A stretch of 48,448 nucleotides of DNA from CAYNMC01 sp964398365 (GCA_964398365.1 CAYNMC010000029.1:1-48448), one strand, 5' to 3'. Positions 6,657-16,043 are shown, numbered from the stretch's first letter. Program-made: numbers and translations. The notes: generated by a model from the sequence alone, not told the origin.

Positions 6657-9526
6657 GTCTTGATAACTTTAAGTTTAAATTGCTCACCTTTAATTAGCTT
6701 TTTGGTAAGAGTTCTCTTTTTAATTTCTTTGGTAAATCTTTCTGGCCAGTGAGGTAAAATCACTTCAAGCCAATCGTTCAGTTGACAACCAATTCTTTTT
6801 CTTTCTATTTGAATTCTTCTAATAATCTCTCGCGCTTCTCCTGCTTCTTCATCAAGATTATCTTTAGTAAAATCGGCTTCGATTTCAAAAGTTCCTTCTG
6901 CTGAAGATTTTTGATAACTTAACTCATAAATATTACACTCCTCTTTAATTAATTCTTCCATTTCCTTTACTAATCTTTGCCAAGCTTTATAAGTAGCTTT
7001 TTTAAGAGGAATTTTAACTTTTATTTTAAAACTCCTTCTTTGAGCATGAAAAAGCTTACATAGATTTCTAACAAGCTGCATTTGTTTTTCTAGGTCCTTT
7101 TTAATTTTTTCCGGATGATATCTAGGCCAAGTTGCCAAATGAACTGACTCTTTTTTGGTAAGATTTTTAAATATTTCCTCTGCTAAAAATGGATTAAATG
7201 GCGCCAACAGTTTACTTAAAGTTATCAAAACCGGATAAAGAACGGAAAGACTTTCTTTTCTCTGACGACTTCTTCTTACATACCAGGCAGATAAATCTTC
7301 GACAACAAAACTTTCAATCGCAGCAGCCGCTTTTGCATGATGATATTGATCGAGCTTGAACGTGACAGTTTTAATTAGCTGATTTAATCTTGAAACAAGC
7401 CACTCATCAAGTAATTTTAAATCGGTTGAATTTTCGTTTAAATCTGCAGGTTTAAAATGGTAAAGATTAGCATTTGTCACAAAAAATTTATAAACATTCC
7501 AGAAAATCAAATGAAATCTCCTTCTAGTTTCCTCCGCAAGTTTACAACCAAACAATAAATTCCGACTTGGTTCAGCCAGACAGTAAAGCCAACGCATCAC
7601 ATCAACGCCAATTTTATCGGCACCTTCATTGAATTCAATGGCATTACCCCAAGATTTATGCATTGGTCGGCCATCTTCTCCCAAAAGCGTCCCAAAACCC
7701 AAAACTGTCTTAAATGGTGGCGTACCTTCTAATACCGTAGCCATGGCAATTAAAGAATAAAACCAGTTTTTAAATTGCCCGGGAAAAGATTCGGTAATAA
7801 AATCAGCAGGATACCACAACTGCCAAAAACTCCTATCCTTAAGATAATTTAAAGTTGAAAAAGGAACAATGCCCGCATCCAACCAAGGATTCCCAACATC
7901 TTTAATCCGTGTCATTATCGCTCCACATAGGCATCTGATTTTAATTTTGTCCACCCAAGGTCGATGAGGTGAATGACCTAAAAATTCTTGCCAGCCTTGA
8001 ACCGCGGCTTCCTTTAATTCCTCATAACTACCAATAACCTGAAATTTACCACAACTCGGACAAGTCCAAATCGGTAAAGCTAAACCCCAGTATCTTTTTT
8101 TGGAAATCAACCAATCATGCATGTTGGTTAACCAATCAAGTTCTCTTTCTAAACCAAATTGGGGTAACCATTTAATTTTTTTTGCCACTTTTATCATTTT
8201 TTGTCTCAAGGTCAAGTCTTCCTCTTTATCTTTTGTTTTTGGGGCCATCAAAGAACATTTGTCCATGGCGATGTACCACTCATCAACTAAGCGCCAGATT
8301 AATTCAGTTTTACATCGCCAACAGACAGGATAACGGTGTTTGATTTTTTCGGTTTTATAAAAATAAATTCCCTTTTCTTTTGTTTTTAAATAATTGATAA
8401 TTATTTCTGGATGTTTTTTAGCATTTTGCTGTGTTAAAAAACCAAGATTATTTAAGTAATTTCCTTCCTCATCAACAATTTCTAAGACAGGCAGTTTCTC
8501 TTTTTGTCCCAAAGCAAAATCTTCGCTGCCAGCTGCCGTCGCAAGATGAACAATTCCCGTTCCTTCATCAATATTTACAGGTAGAATTGAAGCATCGGCT
8601 GCTACCACTCGGTGTTGATAATTACCTAAACCTTGCTTAAGCCGAGGTAAATCATCAAAAGGCGCTTGGTAGTTTAAACCCACTAATTCTTCACCTTTAA
8701 ATTCCTCCACTATCCTAAAGTCACCTTTTAAAATTTTTATTCTTTCTTTCGCCAAAATGAGCTTTTCACCCTCCTGTTCTACTAAAACGTAGTCCAATTT
8801 AGGATCAACTGCTAAGGCTACGTTTGCAGGAATAGTCCAAGGTGTAGTCGTCCATGCTAAAAAACTAACTCTCGGTTTTCGAGTTTTTAATTTAAAAAAA
8901 ACACTCTCGTGTTTTATTTCTTGGTAATCTTCAGTAAGGATTTCGTGCTGAGAAATGGCGGTACCACAACGCGGACACCACGGTACAACATCTCTCCCTT
9001 GATAAAGCCAACCATGTTGCCAACACTTTTTCAAAAAATACCAAATCATATAATTATTCTCATCACTCATAGTGTAGTAAGAATTTTCCCAATCCATAAA
9101 ATAACCTAATCTTTGCGATTGTTTTGTTTGGATTTGAGCAAATTTTCTAACTCTCTCTTTACACTTTTCCACAAACTTATCAATTCCATATTTTTCGATA
9201 TCTTTCTTATTTTTAAAGCCCAGTTCTTTTTCTACTTCAACTTCAACCCAAAGCCCTTGGCAATCAAAGCCGTTTTGAAAACGCTCCTTTTCACCTTTCA
9301 TATGATGATATCGTTGATACAAATCTTTTAAAGTTCTCCCCCATGCATGATGGACACCCATAGGATTATTAGCGGTAATCGGCCCGTCTAAAAAGGAAAA
9401 TCTTTTGGTTTTTTTATCGTTTTGATGAAGATACTTTTTAACCAGCCCAGATTTATACCACCACGAAAGAAGTTTTTTCTCAAGAGCAACAAAATCCGGT
9501 TTTGCTTCAACCTCTTTAAAAAACAT
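6653..9526 (-). CDS. ileS: Isoleucyl-tRNA synthetase (class I)
   Basis: Attaches isoleucine to tRNA-Ile. At 957 residues it is full length: Rossmann catalytic core, CP1 editing domain (TTPWTIPANVALAV and GTGIVHLAT), anticodon-binding domain with DLSAWYVRRSRQR, and a short C-terminal region. Cys pairs (CPRCGTA, CWRCKTE, CPSCGKF, CLCGA) suggest bound zinc. The signatures are unusual: the HIGH position reads GVHH (57-60, in PMGVHHAWGRTLKD) and KMSKS reads PMHKS (M622-S625). I recall this pattern from Chloroflexi and Patescibacteria enzymes. The anticodon domain supports Ile over Val. It has its own TATAAT promoter. Confidence 0.9.
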   Translation of the reverse strand: MFFKEVEAKPDFVALEKKLLSWWYKSGLVKKYLHQNDKKTKRFSFLDGPITANNPMGVHHAWGRTLKDLYQRYHHMKGEKERFQNGFDCQGLWVEVEVEKELGFKNKKDIEKYGIDKFVEKCKERVRKFAQIQTKQSQRLGYFMDWENSYYTMSDENNYMIWYFLKKCWQHGWLYQGRDVVPWCPRCGTAISQHEILTEDYQEIKHESVFFKLKTRKPRVSFLAWTTTPWTIPANVALAVDPKLDYVLVEQEGEKLILAKERIKILKGDFRIVEEFKGEELVGLNYQAPFDDLPRLKQGLGNYQHRVVAADASILPVNIDEGTGIVHLATAAGSEDFALGQKEKLPVLEIVDEEGNYLNNLGFLTQQNAKKHPEIIINYLKTKEKGIYFYKTEKIKHRYPVCWRCKTELIWRLVDEWYIAMDKCSLMAPKTKDKEEDLTLRQKMIKVAKKIKWLPQFGLERELDWLTNMHDWLISKKRYWGLALPIWTCPSCGKFQVIGSYEELKEAAVQGWQEFLGHSPHRPWVDKIKIRCLCGAIMTRIKDVGNPWLDAGIVPFSTLNYLKDRSFWQLWYPADFITESFPGQFKNWFYSLIAMATVLEGTPPFKTVLGFGTLLGEDGRPMHKSWGNAIEFNEGADKIGVDVMRWLYCLAEPSRNLLFGCKLAEETRRRFHLIFWNVYKFFVTNANLYHFKPADLNENSTDLKLLDEWLVSRLNQLIKTVTFKLDQYHHAKAAAAIESFVVEDLSAWYVRRSRQRKESLSVLYPVLITLSKLLAPFNPFLAEEIFKNLTKKESVHLATWPRYHPEKIKKDLEKQMQLVRNLCKLFHAQRRSFKIKVKIPLKKATYKAWQRLVKEMEELIKEECNIYELSYQKSSAEGTFEIEADFTKDNLDEEAGEAREIIRRIQIERKRIGCQLNDWLEVILPHWPERFTKEIKKRTLTKKLIKGEQFKLKVIKT

Positions 9527-9532
9527 AAACTT

Positions 9533-9538
9533 ATTATA
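9533..9538 (-). promoter_or_regulatory. ileS -10 element, leaderless type
   Basis: A perfect TATAAT on the minus strand ends 6 bases before the ileS ATG at 9526, placing +1 at about the A of the ATG. No convincing -35 is present at 16-18 bases. It lies in the 53-base gap after ftsZ, suggesting that ileS-rodA is a separate transcription unit from the ftsZ operon. Confidence 0.55.
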
Positions 9539-9579
9539 TTTTATTTTTCACTAAAAATCACACAGTCTCGCAAAAATTG

Positions 9580-10716
9580 TTATTTTTGTCTTAAGAAGGC
9601 GGGGATATCAAACTGCGTTGCTTCTGGTGGTAAACCCTCTTCTTCAAGTTCCTCTTTTTGACTTATGCCGGTTTTGATTAAAGAAGGACCTTCCGAAGGA
9701 AAAATATTGGTTTTTGGCCTCACCGGTCCACTTGTGGCCAATTGATGTAATCGTTGTTTGGTCTCATCGAAACCCGCAGCAATCACCGTAATTCTAATTT
9801 GATCGACTAATTTTTCATTGATGGTAGCACCAAAAATAATGTTGGCATCGGCATCAGCCGCACTGGTAATAATTTCTGCTGCTTGCGAAACTTCACTCAT
9901 GGTAAGATCTTTACCACCAACAATATTAAATAAAATCCCCTTAGCTCCTTCAATAGAAATTTCTAAAAGTGGTGAAGAAATAGCTGCACGTGCAGCGGTT
10001 TGAGCTCGATTTTCGCCGGTGCCTATCCCAATACCCATTAAAGCCGAACCAGCGTTAGTCATAATCGTACGCACGTCGGCAAAATCAACATTAATTAATC
10101 CTGGTGTCGTAATCAAATCAGCAATCCCCTGTACTCCCTGTCCTAAAACCGAATCGGCTACCTTAAAAGCATCAAGTAGTGTCATCTTTCTATCAATCAC
10201 ATCCAATAAACGTTGATTAGGAATCACAATAAGAGTATCAACTTTAGTTTTTAACTCCTCTATGCCTTCTTCAGCAACTACCATGCGCCGAGTGCCTTCA
10301 AACAAAAATGGTTTAGTGACGACGGCGACGGTCAAAGCACCAGTTTCTTTGGCAATCTCTGCAATTATCGGCGAGGCGCCAGTCCCTGTGCCGCCACCCA
10401 TACCGCAAGTAAGAAAAACCATATCAGAATCGAGTAATAATTCTTTAATTTTATCCCTTGACTCTTCGGCTGCCTGGCGACCAATAGCGGGATCGGCACC
10501 TGAACCTAAACCTTTCGTTAATTTCTCACCAATTTGTAATTTTGTAGGCGATTGAGCATTCAATAAAGCCTGAATATCAGTATTCACCGCCACGAAATCT
10601 ACCCCTTTAATTTCTTGATTAACGCTCATCGAAGAAACAGCATTACTCCCACCACCCCCTAAACCTAAAACTTTGATTTTTGCGAACGTATTCAAATCAG
10701 GTTTAACTAAAGCCAT
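9580..10716 (-). CDS. ftsZ: Cell division protein FtsZ
   Basis: Tubulin-like GTPase that forms the division ring. The nucleotide-binding signature GGGTGTG is at 107-113, the N-terminal GLGGGGSNAV loop at about 18-27, and the T7 synergy loop NVDFADV at 209-215. A variable linker leads to the conserved C-terminal peptide QFDIPAFLRQK, which contacts FtsA. At 378 residues the length is typical. It follows ftsA by 21 bases and ends the dcw cluster. No strong Shine-Dalgarno sequence is visible. Confidence 0.98.
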   Translation of the reverse strand: MALVKPDLNTFAKIKVLGLGGGGSNAVSSMSVNQEIKGVDFVAVNTDIQALLNAQSPTKLQIGEKLTKGLGSGADPAIGRQAAEESRDKIKELLLDSDMVFLTCGMGGGTGTGASPIIAEIAKETGALTVAVVTKPFLFEGTRRMVVAEEGIEELKTKVDTLIVIPNQRLLDVIDRKMTLLDAFKVADSVLGQGVQGIADLITTPGLINVDFADVRTIMTNAGSALMGIGIGTGENRAQTAARAAISSPLLEISIEGAKGILFNIVGGKDLTMSEVSQAAEIITSAADADANIIFGATINEKLVDQIRITVIAAGFDETKQRLHQLATSGPVRPKTNIFPSEGPSLIKTGISQKEELEEEGLPPEATQFDIPAFLRQK

Positions 10717-10737
10717 ATATTCTTTTCACAGAAGATT

Positions 10738-12018
10738 TTAGGGCAGGAAGGATTTTATAAAATCGACTGTTTTTGCAACTACACCCTTTATCGGAACACC
10801 TTTGAATATTCTACCAAATTTTTCAAAAGAAAGCGAAGGAGGATTTTTGGCATTTTTTAAACCATAAAGAATTAAGCCATGAACGGTAAGATAAGCTGGC
10901 CCGGAAACATCGTCAATTAGACCAGATAATTTATTTGTGGTAGCAATTCTTATGGGTAACGAGAGGGTTCTTTTACAAGCCTCGCTTATCCCTACCGTTT
11001 TAGCTCCCCCACCACTCAAAACAATCCCTGCAGGAGTAGCCCCACCAAAACCAGAATTTTTTAATTCTTCGCCCACTAAAGCAAAAATTTCATTAAGACG
11101 TGGTCTAATAATCCCATCAACTAAAGTTTTATAGGAGATTTTTTCTACTTCTTCGGTAATACCTAGTTTTTTTAAATCAATCTCGTCCTTATTTTTTTCT
11201 TCCGCTTTAAATAATTTTTCTTTATCAATTTCTGAAACTGCTATTTTTACTTTTTCTGCTGTTTCTAAACTCACCCTTAAACCAATCGCTAAATCATTGG
11301 TAATATTTTTGGCACCCACCGGCAAAACTGAAGAGTAAGCTAAAGAACCATCAGTGAAAATGGCTAAGCTTGTCGTTCCTCCTCCAATCTCCACTAAACA
11401 AACACCTAATTCTTTTTCTGTTTCTGTCAAAGCACTTTCCGCAGCGGCTAAACCAGAAAAAACTAAACCATCAATTTCCACACCCACTTCATTAACACAC
11501 TTCACCAAATTACGGATAGCCGTGGCCGAGCCAGTAATAATATGAGCTTCAGATTCTAATCTCACACCAGTCATTCCCAACGGATCTTTAATGCCTTCTT
11601 GAGAATCAACTTTAAATTCTCTGGGAATTACATGAATTATTTCTCTTGCAGAAGGTAAAGAAATTGCTCGAGCTGCCTCAATCACTCTTTCTAAATCTTC
11701 GGCAACGATTTCTTGTTCAGGGTTGGCTACCGCCACCACACCTTTTGAATTTTGTGACTGAATGTGAATTCCTCCTACAGAAATAAAAGCACTGCTTACG
11801 CTACATCCCGCCATTCTCTCCGCCCCCTCTACTGATTCACTAATCGCCTCAATTGTTTCCTCAATGTCCACAACTTGACTTTTCCTTAAACCTCTACTCT
11901 CGACCGAAGTCGCACCAATAACATTAATTTTTTCTGTGTCTTCCGAAGGAACGGCAATAATGCTGACTATTTTACTGGTACCAATATCGATTGCCGCAAC
12001 GGTTTTTATTTTAGTCAT
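10738..12018 (-). CDS. ftsA: Cell division protein FtsA
   Basis: Actin-like ATPase that tethers FtsZ to the membrane. The phosphate-1 motif AAIDIGTSKIVSI is at the N-terminus, phosphate-2 IGGGTTSLAIF near residue 211, and an adenosine motif LSGGGAKTVGI near 338. The 1C domain characteristic of FtsA (EDTEKINVIGATSVESRGLRKS onward) is present. The last residues, VAKTVDFIKSFLP, form the amphipathic membrane-binding helix. The length of 426 is normal. It overlaps ftsQ by 8 bases. Confidence 0.97.
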   Translation of the reverse strand: MTKIKTVAAIDIGTSKIVSIIAVPSEDTEKINVIGATSVESRGLRKSQVVDIEETIEAISESVEGAERMAGCSVSSAFISVGGIHIQSQNSKGVVAVANPEQEIVAEDLERVIEAARAISLPSAREIIHVIPREFKVDSQEGIKDPLGMTGVRLESEAHIITGSATAIRNLVKCVNEVGVEIDGLVFSGLAAAESALTETEKELGVCLVEIGGGTTSLAIFTDGSLAYSSVLPVGAKNITNDLAIGLRVSLETAEKVKIAVSEIDKEKLFKAEEKNKDEIDLKKLGITEEVEKISYKTLVDGIIRPRLNEIFALVGEELKNSGFGGATPAGIVLSGGGAKTVGISEACKRTLSLPIRIATTNKLSGLIDDVSGPAYLTVHGLILYGLKNAKNPPSLSFEKFGRIFKGVPIKGVVAKTVDFIKSFLP

Positions 12019-12823
12019 TAAAAGAAATTATTGGTTTATCAAAACGTAAATCAATTCTCCTAATTTTATTCTCCTTAAAGAAAGTCTCTTGCTCTTCCTT
12101 TATTTTTATTTTACTGCTTTGTAAAATCATTTGTAAAGAGATGGCCTGGTTAAAAAGATCTTTTTCTGGTGAAAAAATTGCCAAGAAATTACCTCCCTTA
12201 ACTGTGAAATAATTTTTATCCTCAAGAGTTAAGTTGTCAAAGGGTACAAATAGCTCTTGAAGATTTTTAGTCAACTGAATTGCCTTTAAAACTCTTTCGT
12301 TAACTTCGCCACCTAAACTCAAAGTTTGATTTTTAAGAATAATAAGAGGCAAGCTATAATTTTTTTGGCTTACTTCTTTAAAAACAACCCCTGTTTCATC
12401 CACTAAAAATTCACTTTTTTCTGTCTTTAACAAGACTACTGCTCTTCTGTTTTGCAAATAAATCATTAATTTATTGGGTAAATAACTTTTAAGCTTAATT
12501 TCTTTCAAGCCAATATTTTTAATCTTCGCCTCTTTTACTAGCTCGTTTTTATTGATAAAAAAAATATTCTCACCATAAAGATGTTTAAATAAATCAAGTT
12601 CTGTATTGCTACAAAGATTTCCCTCAGTGAAACATTGAATGAATTTTATTTTAAAAAAATCTGATTTAAAAATTAAAAATAAGATGCCAAAGAAAAAGAG
12701 AACAAAAATCAACTGCCAAATTATTCGAGCTTTAGCGGTTAAATATCTTCTTGTGAATGATCTGAGGTAAACTAAGTTATTTTTAAATTTTTTTTTAGGG
12801 TTTTGTTTTGTTTCTCTTTTCAT
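12011..12823 (-). CDS. ftsQ: Cell division protein FtsQ/DivIB
   Basis: Bitopic divisome protein that bridges FtsL/FtsB-type proteins and the synthase. A basic cytoplasmic tail is followed by one membrane segment (about residues 36-54) and a POTRA-like domain starting FFKIKFIQC. The beta domain includes NRRAVVLLKTEKSEFLVDETGVVFKE. Sequence conservation is low, as usual for this family; position between murG and ftsA supports the call. The ATG at 12823 is preferred over the adjacent TTG at 12826. It overlaps the 3' end of murG by about 29 bases. Confidence 0.9.
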   Translation of the reverse strand: MKRETKQNPKKKFKNNLVYLRSFTRRYLTAKARIIWQLIFVLFFFGILFLIFKSDFFKIKFIQCFTEGNLCSNTELDLFKHLYGENIFFINKNELVKEAKIKNIGLKEIKLKSYLPNKLMIYLQNRRAVVLLKTEKSEFLVDETGVVFKEVSQKNYSLPLIILKNQTLSLGGEVNERVLKAIQLTKNLQELFVPFDNLTLEDKNYFTVKGGNFLAIFSPEKDLFNQAISLQMILQSSKIKIKEEQETFFKENKIRRIDLRFDKPIISFND

Positions 12824-13907
12824 CAATTAAGTTTTCTATTAACTCAGTAATGGTTAAAACAGCTTTTAAGTTAATTAATTTTTTTAATTTCTTGGCATGA
12901 CGATGATAATCATTAATTTTTTTAAACATCTCCTCAATTCGCCGCAGCAAAATCTCTCCATCCAACTGCCTTTGTTCAATAATGATTCCTGCTTTATTTT
13001 GCGTAAACAACTTGGCGTTCTCAAGCTGTTCTTTAGCAAAGGAAAAAGGCAAAGGAATAAAAATTGTTGGTTTCCCCAATAAAGCTAATTCATAAACAAT
13101 ATGGGCGCCACTCCGGCTAATGACTAAGTCTGCCGAAGCTAAAATTTCTGCCATCTTTTTATCGTCAAAAAAATCACCTAAAAAATATCTCTCTTTTAAA
13201 GGAGAAGGAAGTTTCTCTCTAAAATTCTTTAAATCTTGATAATCCCGACCTGCCAATACTTCGCCTGTTTGATGAATTACATTATACCTTGCCAATAACG
13301 CAGGTAAAATTTTTTTGATAACTAGATTAAGCGTGTGACTGCCTTGTCTACCACCAACGATCAAAATTATGGGTAGTTGATTGGGGAAAATTTGAACCTT
13401 TTTTTGTTTAATAAGCGCTGCTCTAAGCGGTAAACCAACGACGATGGTTTTTTTAACCTTAAAAAATTTCTTTGATTCTGGCCAAGTGAGATAAACATTT
13501 TTCACAAAATATTGCAAAAAACGATTGGCCAAACCGGCCGTGCGCGTTTGTTCATGAGTCACACTGGGAATATTTAATAACCAGCCTCCCACAACCACCG
13601 GCACAGCCAAATAACCCCCAAAAGAAAAAATTAGATCTGGCTTCAATTTTGCAAGATACCAGATTGCTTGGAAAAAACCCCAAGGAATTCGCCACCATCT
13701 CCAAAAATTTTGATAAAATTTTCCCGTTTTTAAATCAAAAAAGGGGATTTTTTCGGACTTAACTTGGCGATATTCTCTCCCTTCAGTTTTTTCTGGCCAA
13801 CGCGGATAACGTGTACCAAGCCAATAAATTTGATGATGTCTTTCTTTTAAATATTTTGCCAAAACTAGCGCTGAAATATGATGACCACCAACAATTACAA
13901 TTTTCAT
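12795..13907 (-). CDS. murG: MurG, lipid II-forming GlcNAc transferase
   Basis: Adds GlcNAc to lipid I at the inner membrane face. The GT-B fold is visible: N-terminal IVIVGGHHISALVLAKYL, KPDLIFSFGGYLAVP, HEQTRTAGLANR, then GGRQGSHTLN and the donor-binding SRSGAHIVYELALLGKPTIFIPLPF. The N-terminal glycine loop is three residues shorter than the common GGTGGH form, reading GGHH. The length of 370 is typical. It overlaps ftsW by 4 bases and ftsQ by about 29. Between FtsW and FtsQ the role is secure, although the acceptor may differ in detail. Confidence 0.93.
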   Translation of the reverse strand: MKIVIVGGHHISALVLAKYLKERHHQIYWLGTRYPRWPEKTEGREYRQVKSEKIPFFDLKTGKFYQNFWRWWRIPWGFFQAIWYLAKLKPDLIFSFGGYLAVPVVVGGWLLNIPSVTHEQTRTAGLANRFLQYFVKNVYLTWPESKKFFKVKKTIVVGLPLRAALIKQKKVQIFPNQLPIILIVGGRQGSHTLNLVIKKILPALLARYNVIHQTGEVLAGRDYQDLKNFREKLPSPLKERYFLGDFFDDKKMAEILASADLVISRSGAHIVYELALLGKPTIFIPLPFSFAKEQLENAKLFTQNKAGIIIEQRQLDGEILLRRIEEMFKKINDYHRHAKKLKKLINLKAVLTITELIENLIDEKRNKTKP

Positions 13908-14974
13908 TTTTTATTTTTGGCAATATTGATAAGAATGCCAATACTGGCCATCGCTACAATTAAAGAAGAACCTCCATAAGAAATAAAAGGTAAGGGTAAA
14001 CCGGTTAAAGGCACCAAAGAAACCATCGCCCCAAAATTAATAAAGGCCTGCAATCCTAACCAGCTGATTAAACCTACCGCTAAAAGTTGTCCAAAACGAT
14101 TTGGCGCCTGAATTGCAATTTTTAAGCCTAAATAAATTAGCAAAAGAAAAGTAAAAATTAGGGTGGTGGCGCCCAAAAAACCAGTTTCTTCACCAATTAC
14201 CGCAAAAATAGAATCGGTCGTAGCTTCGGGTAAATAAAGGTATTTCTGTTTAGATTCACCCAAACCCAAACCGAGTAAACCCCCTGAACCTAGGGCTATT
14301 AATATTTGACGAAGATGGTAAGACTTTCCCAAAGGATCAATTGTTGGGTTTAAAAAAGTAATTATTCTATTCTTGCGATAGTCCGAAGAGAAAATCAATA
14401 AACTTCCTAAGAATAAACAAAAAAGTAAAAAGAGAAAAAAAGATTTAAGTGAACCACCACTTACAAAATAAACTAAAAATGAAGTTAAAAGAATGATTAT
14501 ACTTGTTCCTAAATCTGGTTGAAACATAATCAGGGTTAAGAAAAGAAGTGTAATTGCCAGAAATGGCCAGATTGATCTTTTTTGTTCTAACCATGCCGCT
14601 AGATAAATACTCAGACTTAATTTTAAAAATTCTGAAGGCTGAAAGGAAAAAAAACCCAAGTTAAGCCAACGTCGAGCACCCATAATTTTTATTCCCAAGC
14701 CAGGAATTAAAACTAAGATTAAAGCTAAAAAATTAAGAATTAATAAGGGTAAAGCAAAAATTTTTAAATTTTGATAAGAAAAAAGTGTAAAAAAAGCTAA
14801 AACCATTAAAGCAATTAACAAGGAAATCGTTTGGTTACGAACATAATAAAATTTATCTCCAAATGTCTGAAAAGCCTCAACGCTTGAGGCGTTATAAATC
14901 ATCAATAAACTAAAAAGGGCTAAGCTACAACTAATTAAAAAAAGAAAAAGCGGCAAACGGCTTCTTTTTTTCAT
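13904..14974 (-). CDS. ftsW: FtsW, SEDS septal peptidoglycan polymerase
   Basis: Septal glycan polymerase working with FtsI. The 356 residues form about ten membrane helices. Landmarks are MGARRWLNLGFFSFQPSEFLKL, FQPDLGTS, SYHLRQILIALGSGGLLGLGLGESKQKYLYLPEATTDSIFAVIGEETGF (in pieces) and the tail TGLPLPFISYGGSSLI. The KQKYLYLPE segment is characteristic of FtsW rather than RodA. It starts 7 bases after the mraY stop; the 12-base palindrome TTGTTTAAACAA at 14977-14988 spans this junction. Confidence 0.95.
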   Translation of the reverse strand: MKKRSRLPLFLFLISCSLALFSLLMIYNASSVEAFQTFGDKFYYVRNQTISLLIALMVLAFFTLFSYQNLKIFALPLLILNFLALILVLIPGLGIKIMGARRWLNLGFFSFQPSEFLKLSLSIYLAAWLEQKRSIWPFLAITLLFLTLIMFQPDLGTSIIILLTSFLVYFVSGGSLKSFFLFLLFCLFLGSLLIFSSDYRKNRIITFLNPTIDPLGKSYHLRQILIALGSGGLLGLGLGESKQKYLYLPEATTDSIFAVIGEETGFLGATTLIFTFLLLIYLGLKIAIQAPNRFGQLLAVGLISWLGLQAFINFGAMVSLVPLTGLPLPFISYGGSSLIVAMASIGILINIAKNKK

Positions 14975-14980
14975 CTTTGT

Positions 14981-16024
14981 TTAAACAATGGCTAACCAAA
15001 GACCAAAAATTGCCAACATAATTCCCGCCAACCAAGCCCGCATTACAATTTTTGGTTCTTCCCAACCAATCAACTGTAACCAAAGATGAAAAGGCGCCAC
15101 TGGTAAAATTTTTCTTTTGATAAGCTTCTTAGCTAAAAGCTGCAAAAGACTACTAAAAACTTCAGCAACAAATAAACCGCCAATCACTACCAATGCCATA
15201 ACTTTACCCAATAACAAGCTTACTACAGCCAAGGTAGCCCCAAAGGATAAAGAACCAACATCACCCAACCAAATTCTTGCAGGGTAGATATTAAAATATA
15301 AAAAGGCGATTAAAGCTCCCAACCAAAGAGTTAAAAAAATTGACAAAGAGGTATCAAGAATTTTTGCCGATAAAAACCAAAAAGCAAAAAGACAAATCAT
15401 CAACAAGCCGGTAGCGAGGCCATCTAAACCATCAGTAATATTGACCGCATTCGCAAAGGAAACGATTGTCAAAGCAGCCAAAGGAACAAAAAACCAACCA
15501 AGTTTAAAAACACCCATAAGAGGAATATAAAAAATTTCTATTTTCAAATTAAAATATAATAGTAAACCAATTATCAAACCTAAAACAATTTGAATAATAA
15601 ATTTATGTCTTAATCTTAAACCAAAAAAACCACATCTTTTGAAGTGAAAAAATTTCATCAAATCGTCATAAAAACCTAACAAGCCGAAAGAAATAAAACT
15701 AAAAAAAATAATATTAATTTCTTCTTTCAAAGGATAAATTGAAGTCACCTCAATTCCTAAAAAACTTAAAAGTGGCAAAAGTAAAGAAAAAATTAAGGTG
15801 GTAACAAAAATAATTAAAAGTCCTCCGCCGACGGGAGTACCTGCTTTGTGTTTATGAAAATGATCAAAAATTGGAGTTTTCTCCCCAAAAGCATCTTTGG
15901 TTTTTTGTTTTTGTCTTAAAAATCTTAACTTATATAAAAGATTAATAAAAGGCACAATAAGAATACTATTAATAATGAAAGAAAAAATTAGCAAACCTAA
16001 TAAAAAAGCCATCGGATTTTTCAT
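14981..16024 (-). CDS. mraY: MraY, phospho-MurNAc-pentapeptide transferase
   Basis: Transfers phospho-MurNAc-peptide from UDP to undecaprenyl phosphate, giving lipid I. The 347 residues have about ten membrane helices. Catalytic motifs are FYDDLMK (Asp120-Asp121), NAVNITDGLDGLA (Asp198 region) and WLGDVGSLSFG (Asp255). The substrate loop GTPVGGG replaces the usual GTPTMGG. The loop normally containing three consecutive histidines reads VAPFHLWLQLIGWEEP (309-324), keeping only one. The ATG follows a six-codon mini-frame and a TATAAT. WecA-type enzymes are the alternative, but the neighbours favour MraY. Confidence 0.92.
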   Translation of the reverse strand: MKNPMAFLLGLLIFSFIINSILIVPFINLLYKLRFLRQKQKTKDAFGEKTPIFDHFHKHKAGTPVGGGLLIIFVTTLIFSLLLPLLSFLGIEVTSIYPLKEEINIIFFSFISFGLLGFYDDLMKFFHFKRCGFFGLRLRHKFIIQIVLGLIIGLLLYFNLKIEIFYIPLMGVFKLGWFFVPLAALTIVSFANAVNITDGLDGLATGLLMICLFAFWFLSAKILDTSLSIFLTLWLGALIAFLYFNIYPARIWLGDVGSLSFGATLAVVSLLLGKVMALVVIGGLFVAEVFSSLLQLLAKKLIKRKILPVAPFHLWLQLIGWEEPKIVMRAWLAGIMLAIFGLWLAIV

Positions 16025-16038
16025 CGTTTTGTTTTCAT
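16021..16038 (-). other. Five-codon mini-ORF ahead of mraY
   Basis: ATG AAA ACA AAA CGA TGA encodes MKTKR. Its TGA overlaps the mraY ATG as ATGA, the arrangement used for translational coupling. Its own ATG lies 5 bases after the TATAAT at 16049-16044. It may be a leaderless coupling peptide or simply chance. Confidence 0.3.
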
Positions 16039-16043
16039 AAATT

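Noticed and set aside
9988..9998. GCACGTGC-like palindrome in ftsZ as a parS site
   Set aside because: It lacks the flanking TGTTTC/GAAACA arms of parS and sits in coding sequence.
9818..11545. Several plus-strand open frames of 60-97 codons opposite ftsZ and ftsA
   Set aside because: They are antisense shadows of strongly conserved ftsZ and ftsA, with no starts, motifs or promoters of their own.
14977..14988. Palindrome TTGTTTAAACAA between mraY and ftsW
   Set aside because: Likely chance in AT-rich DNA; it overlaps the mraY stop and has no T-run to act as a terminator.
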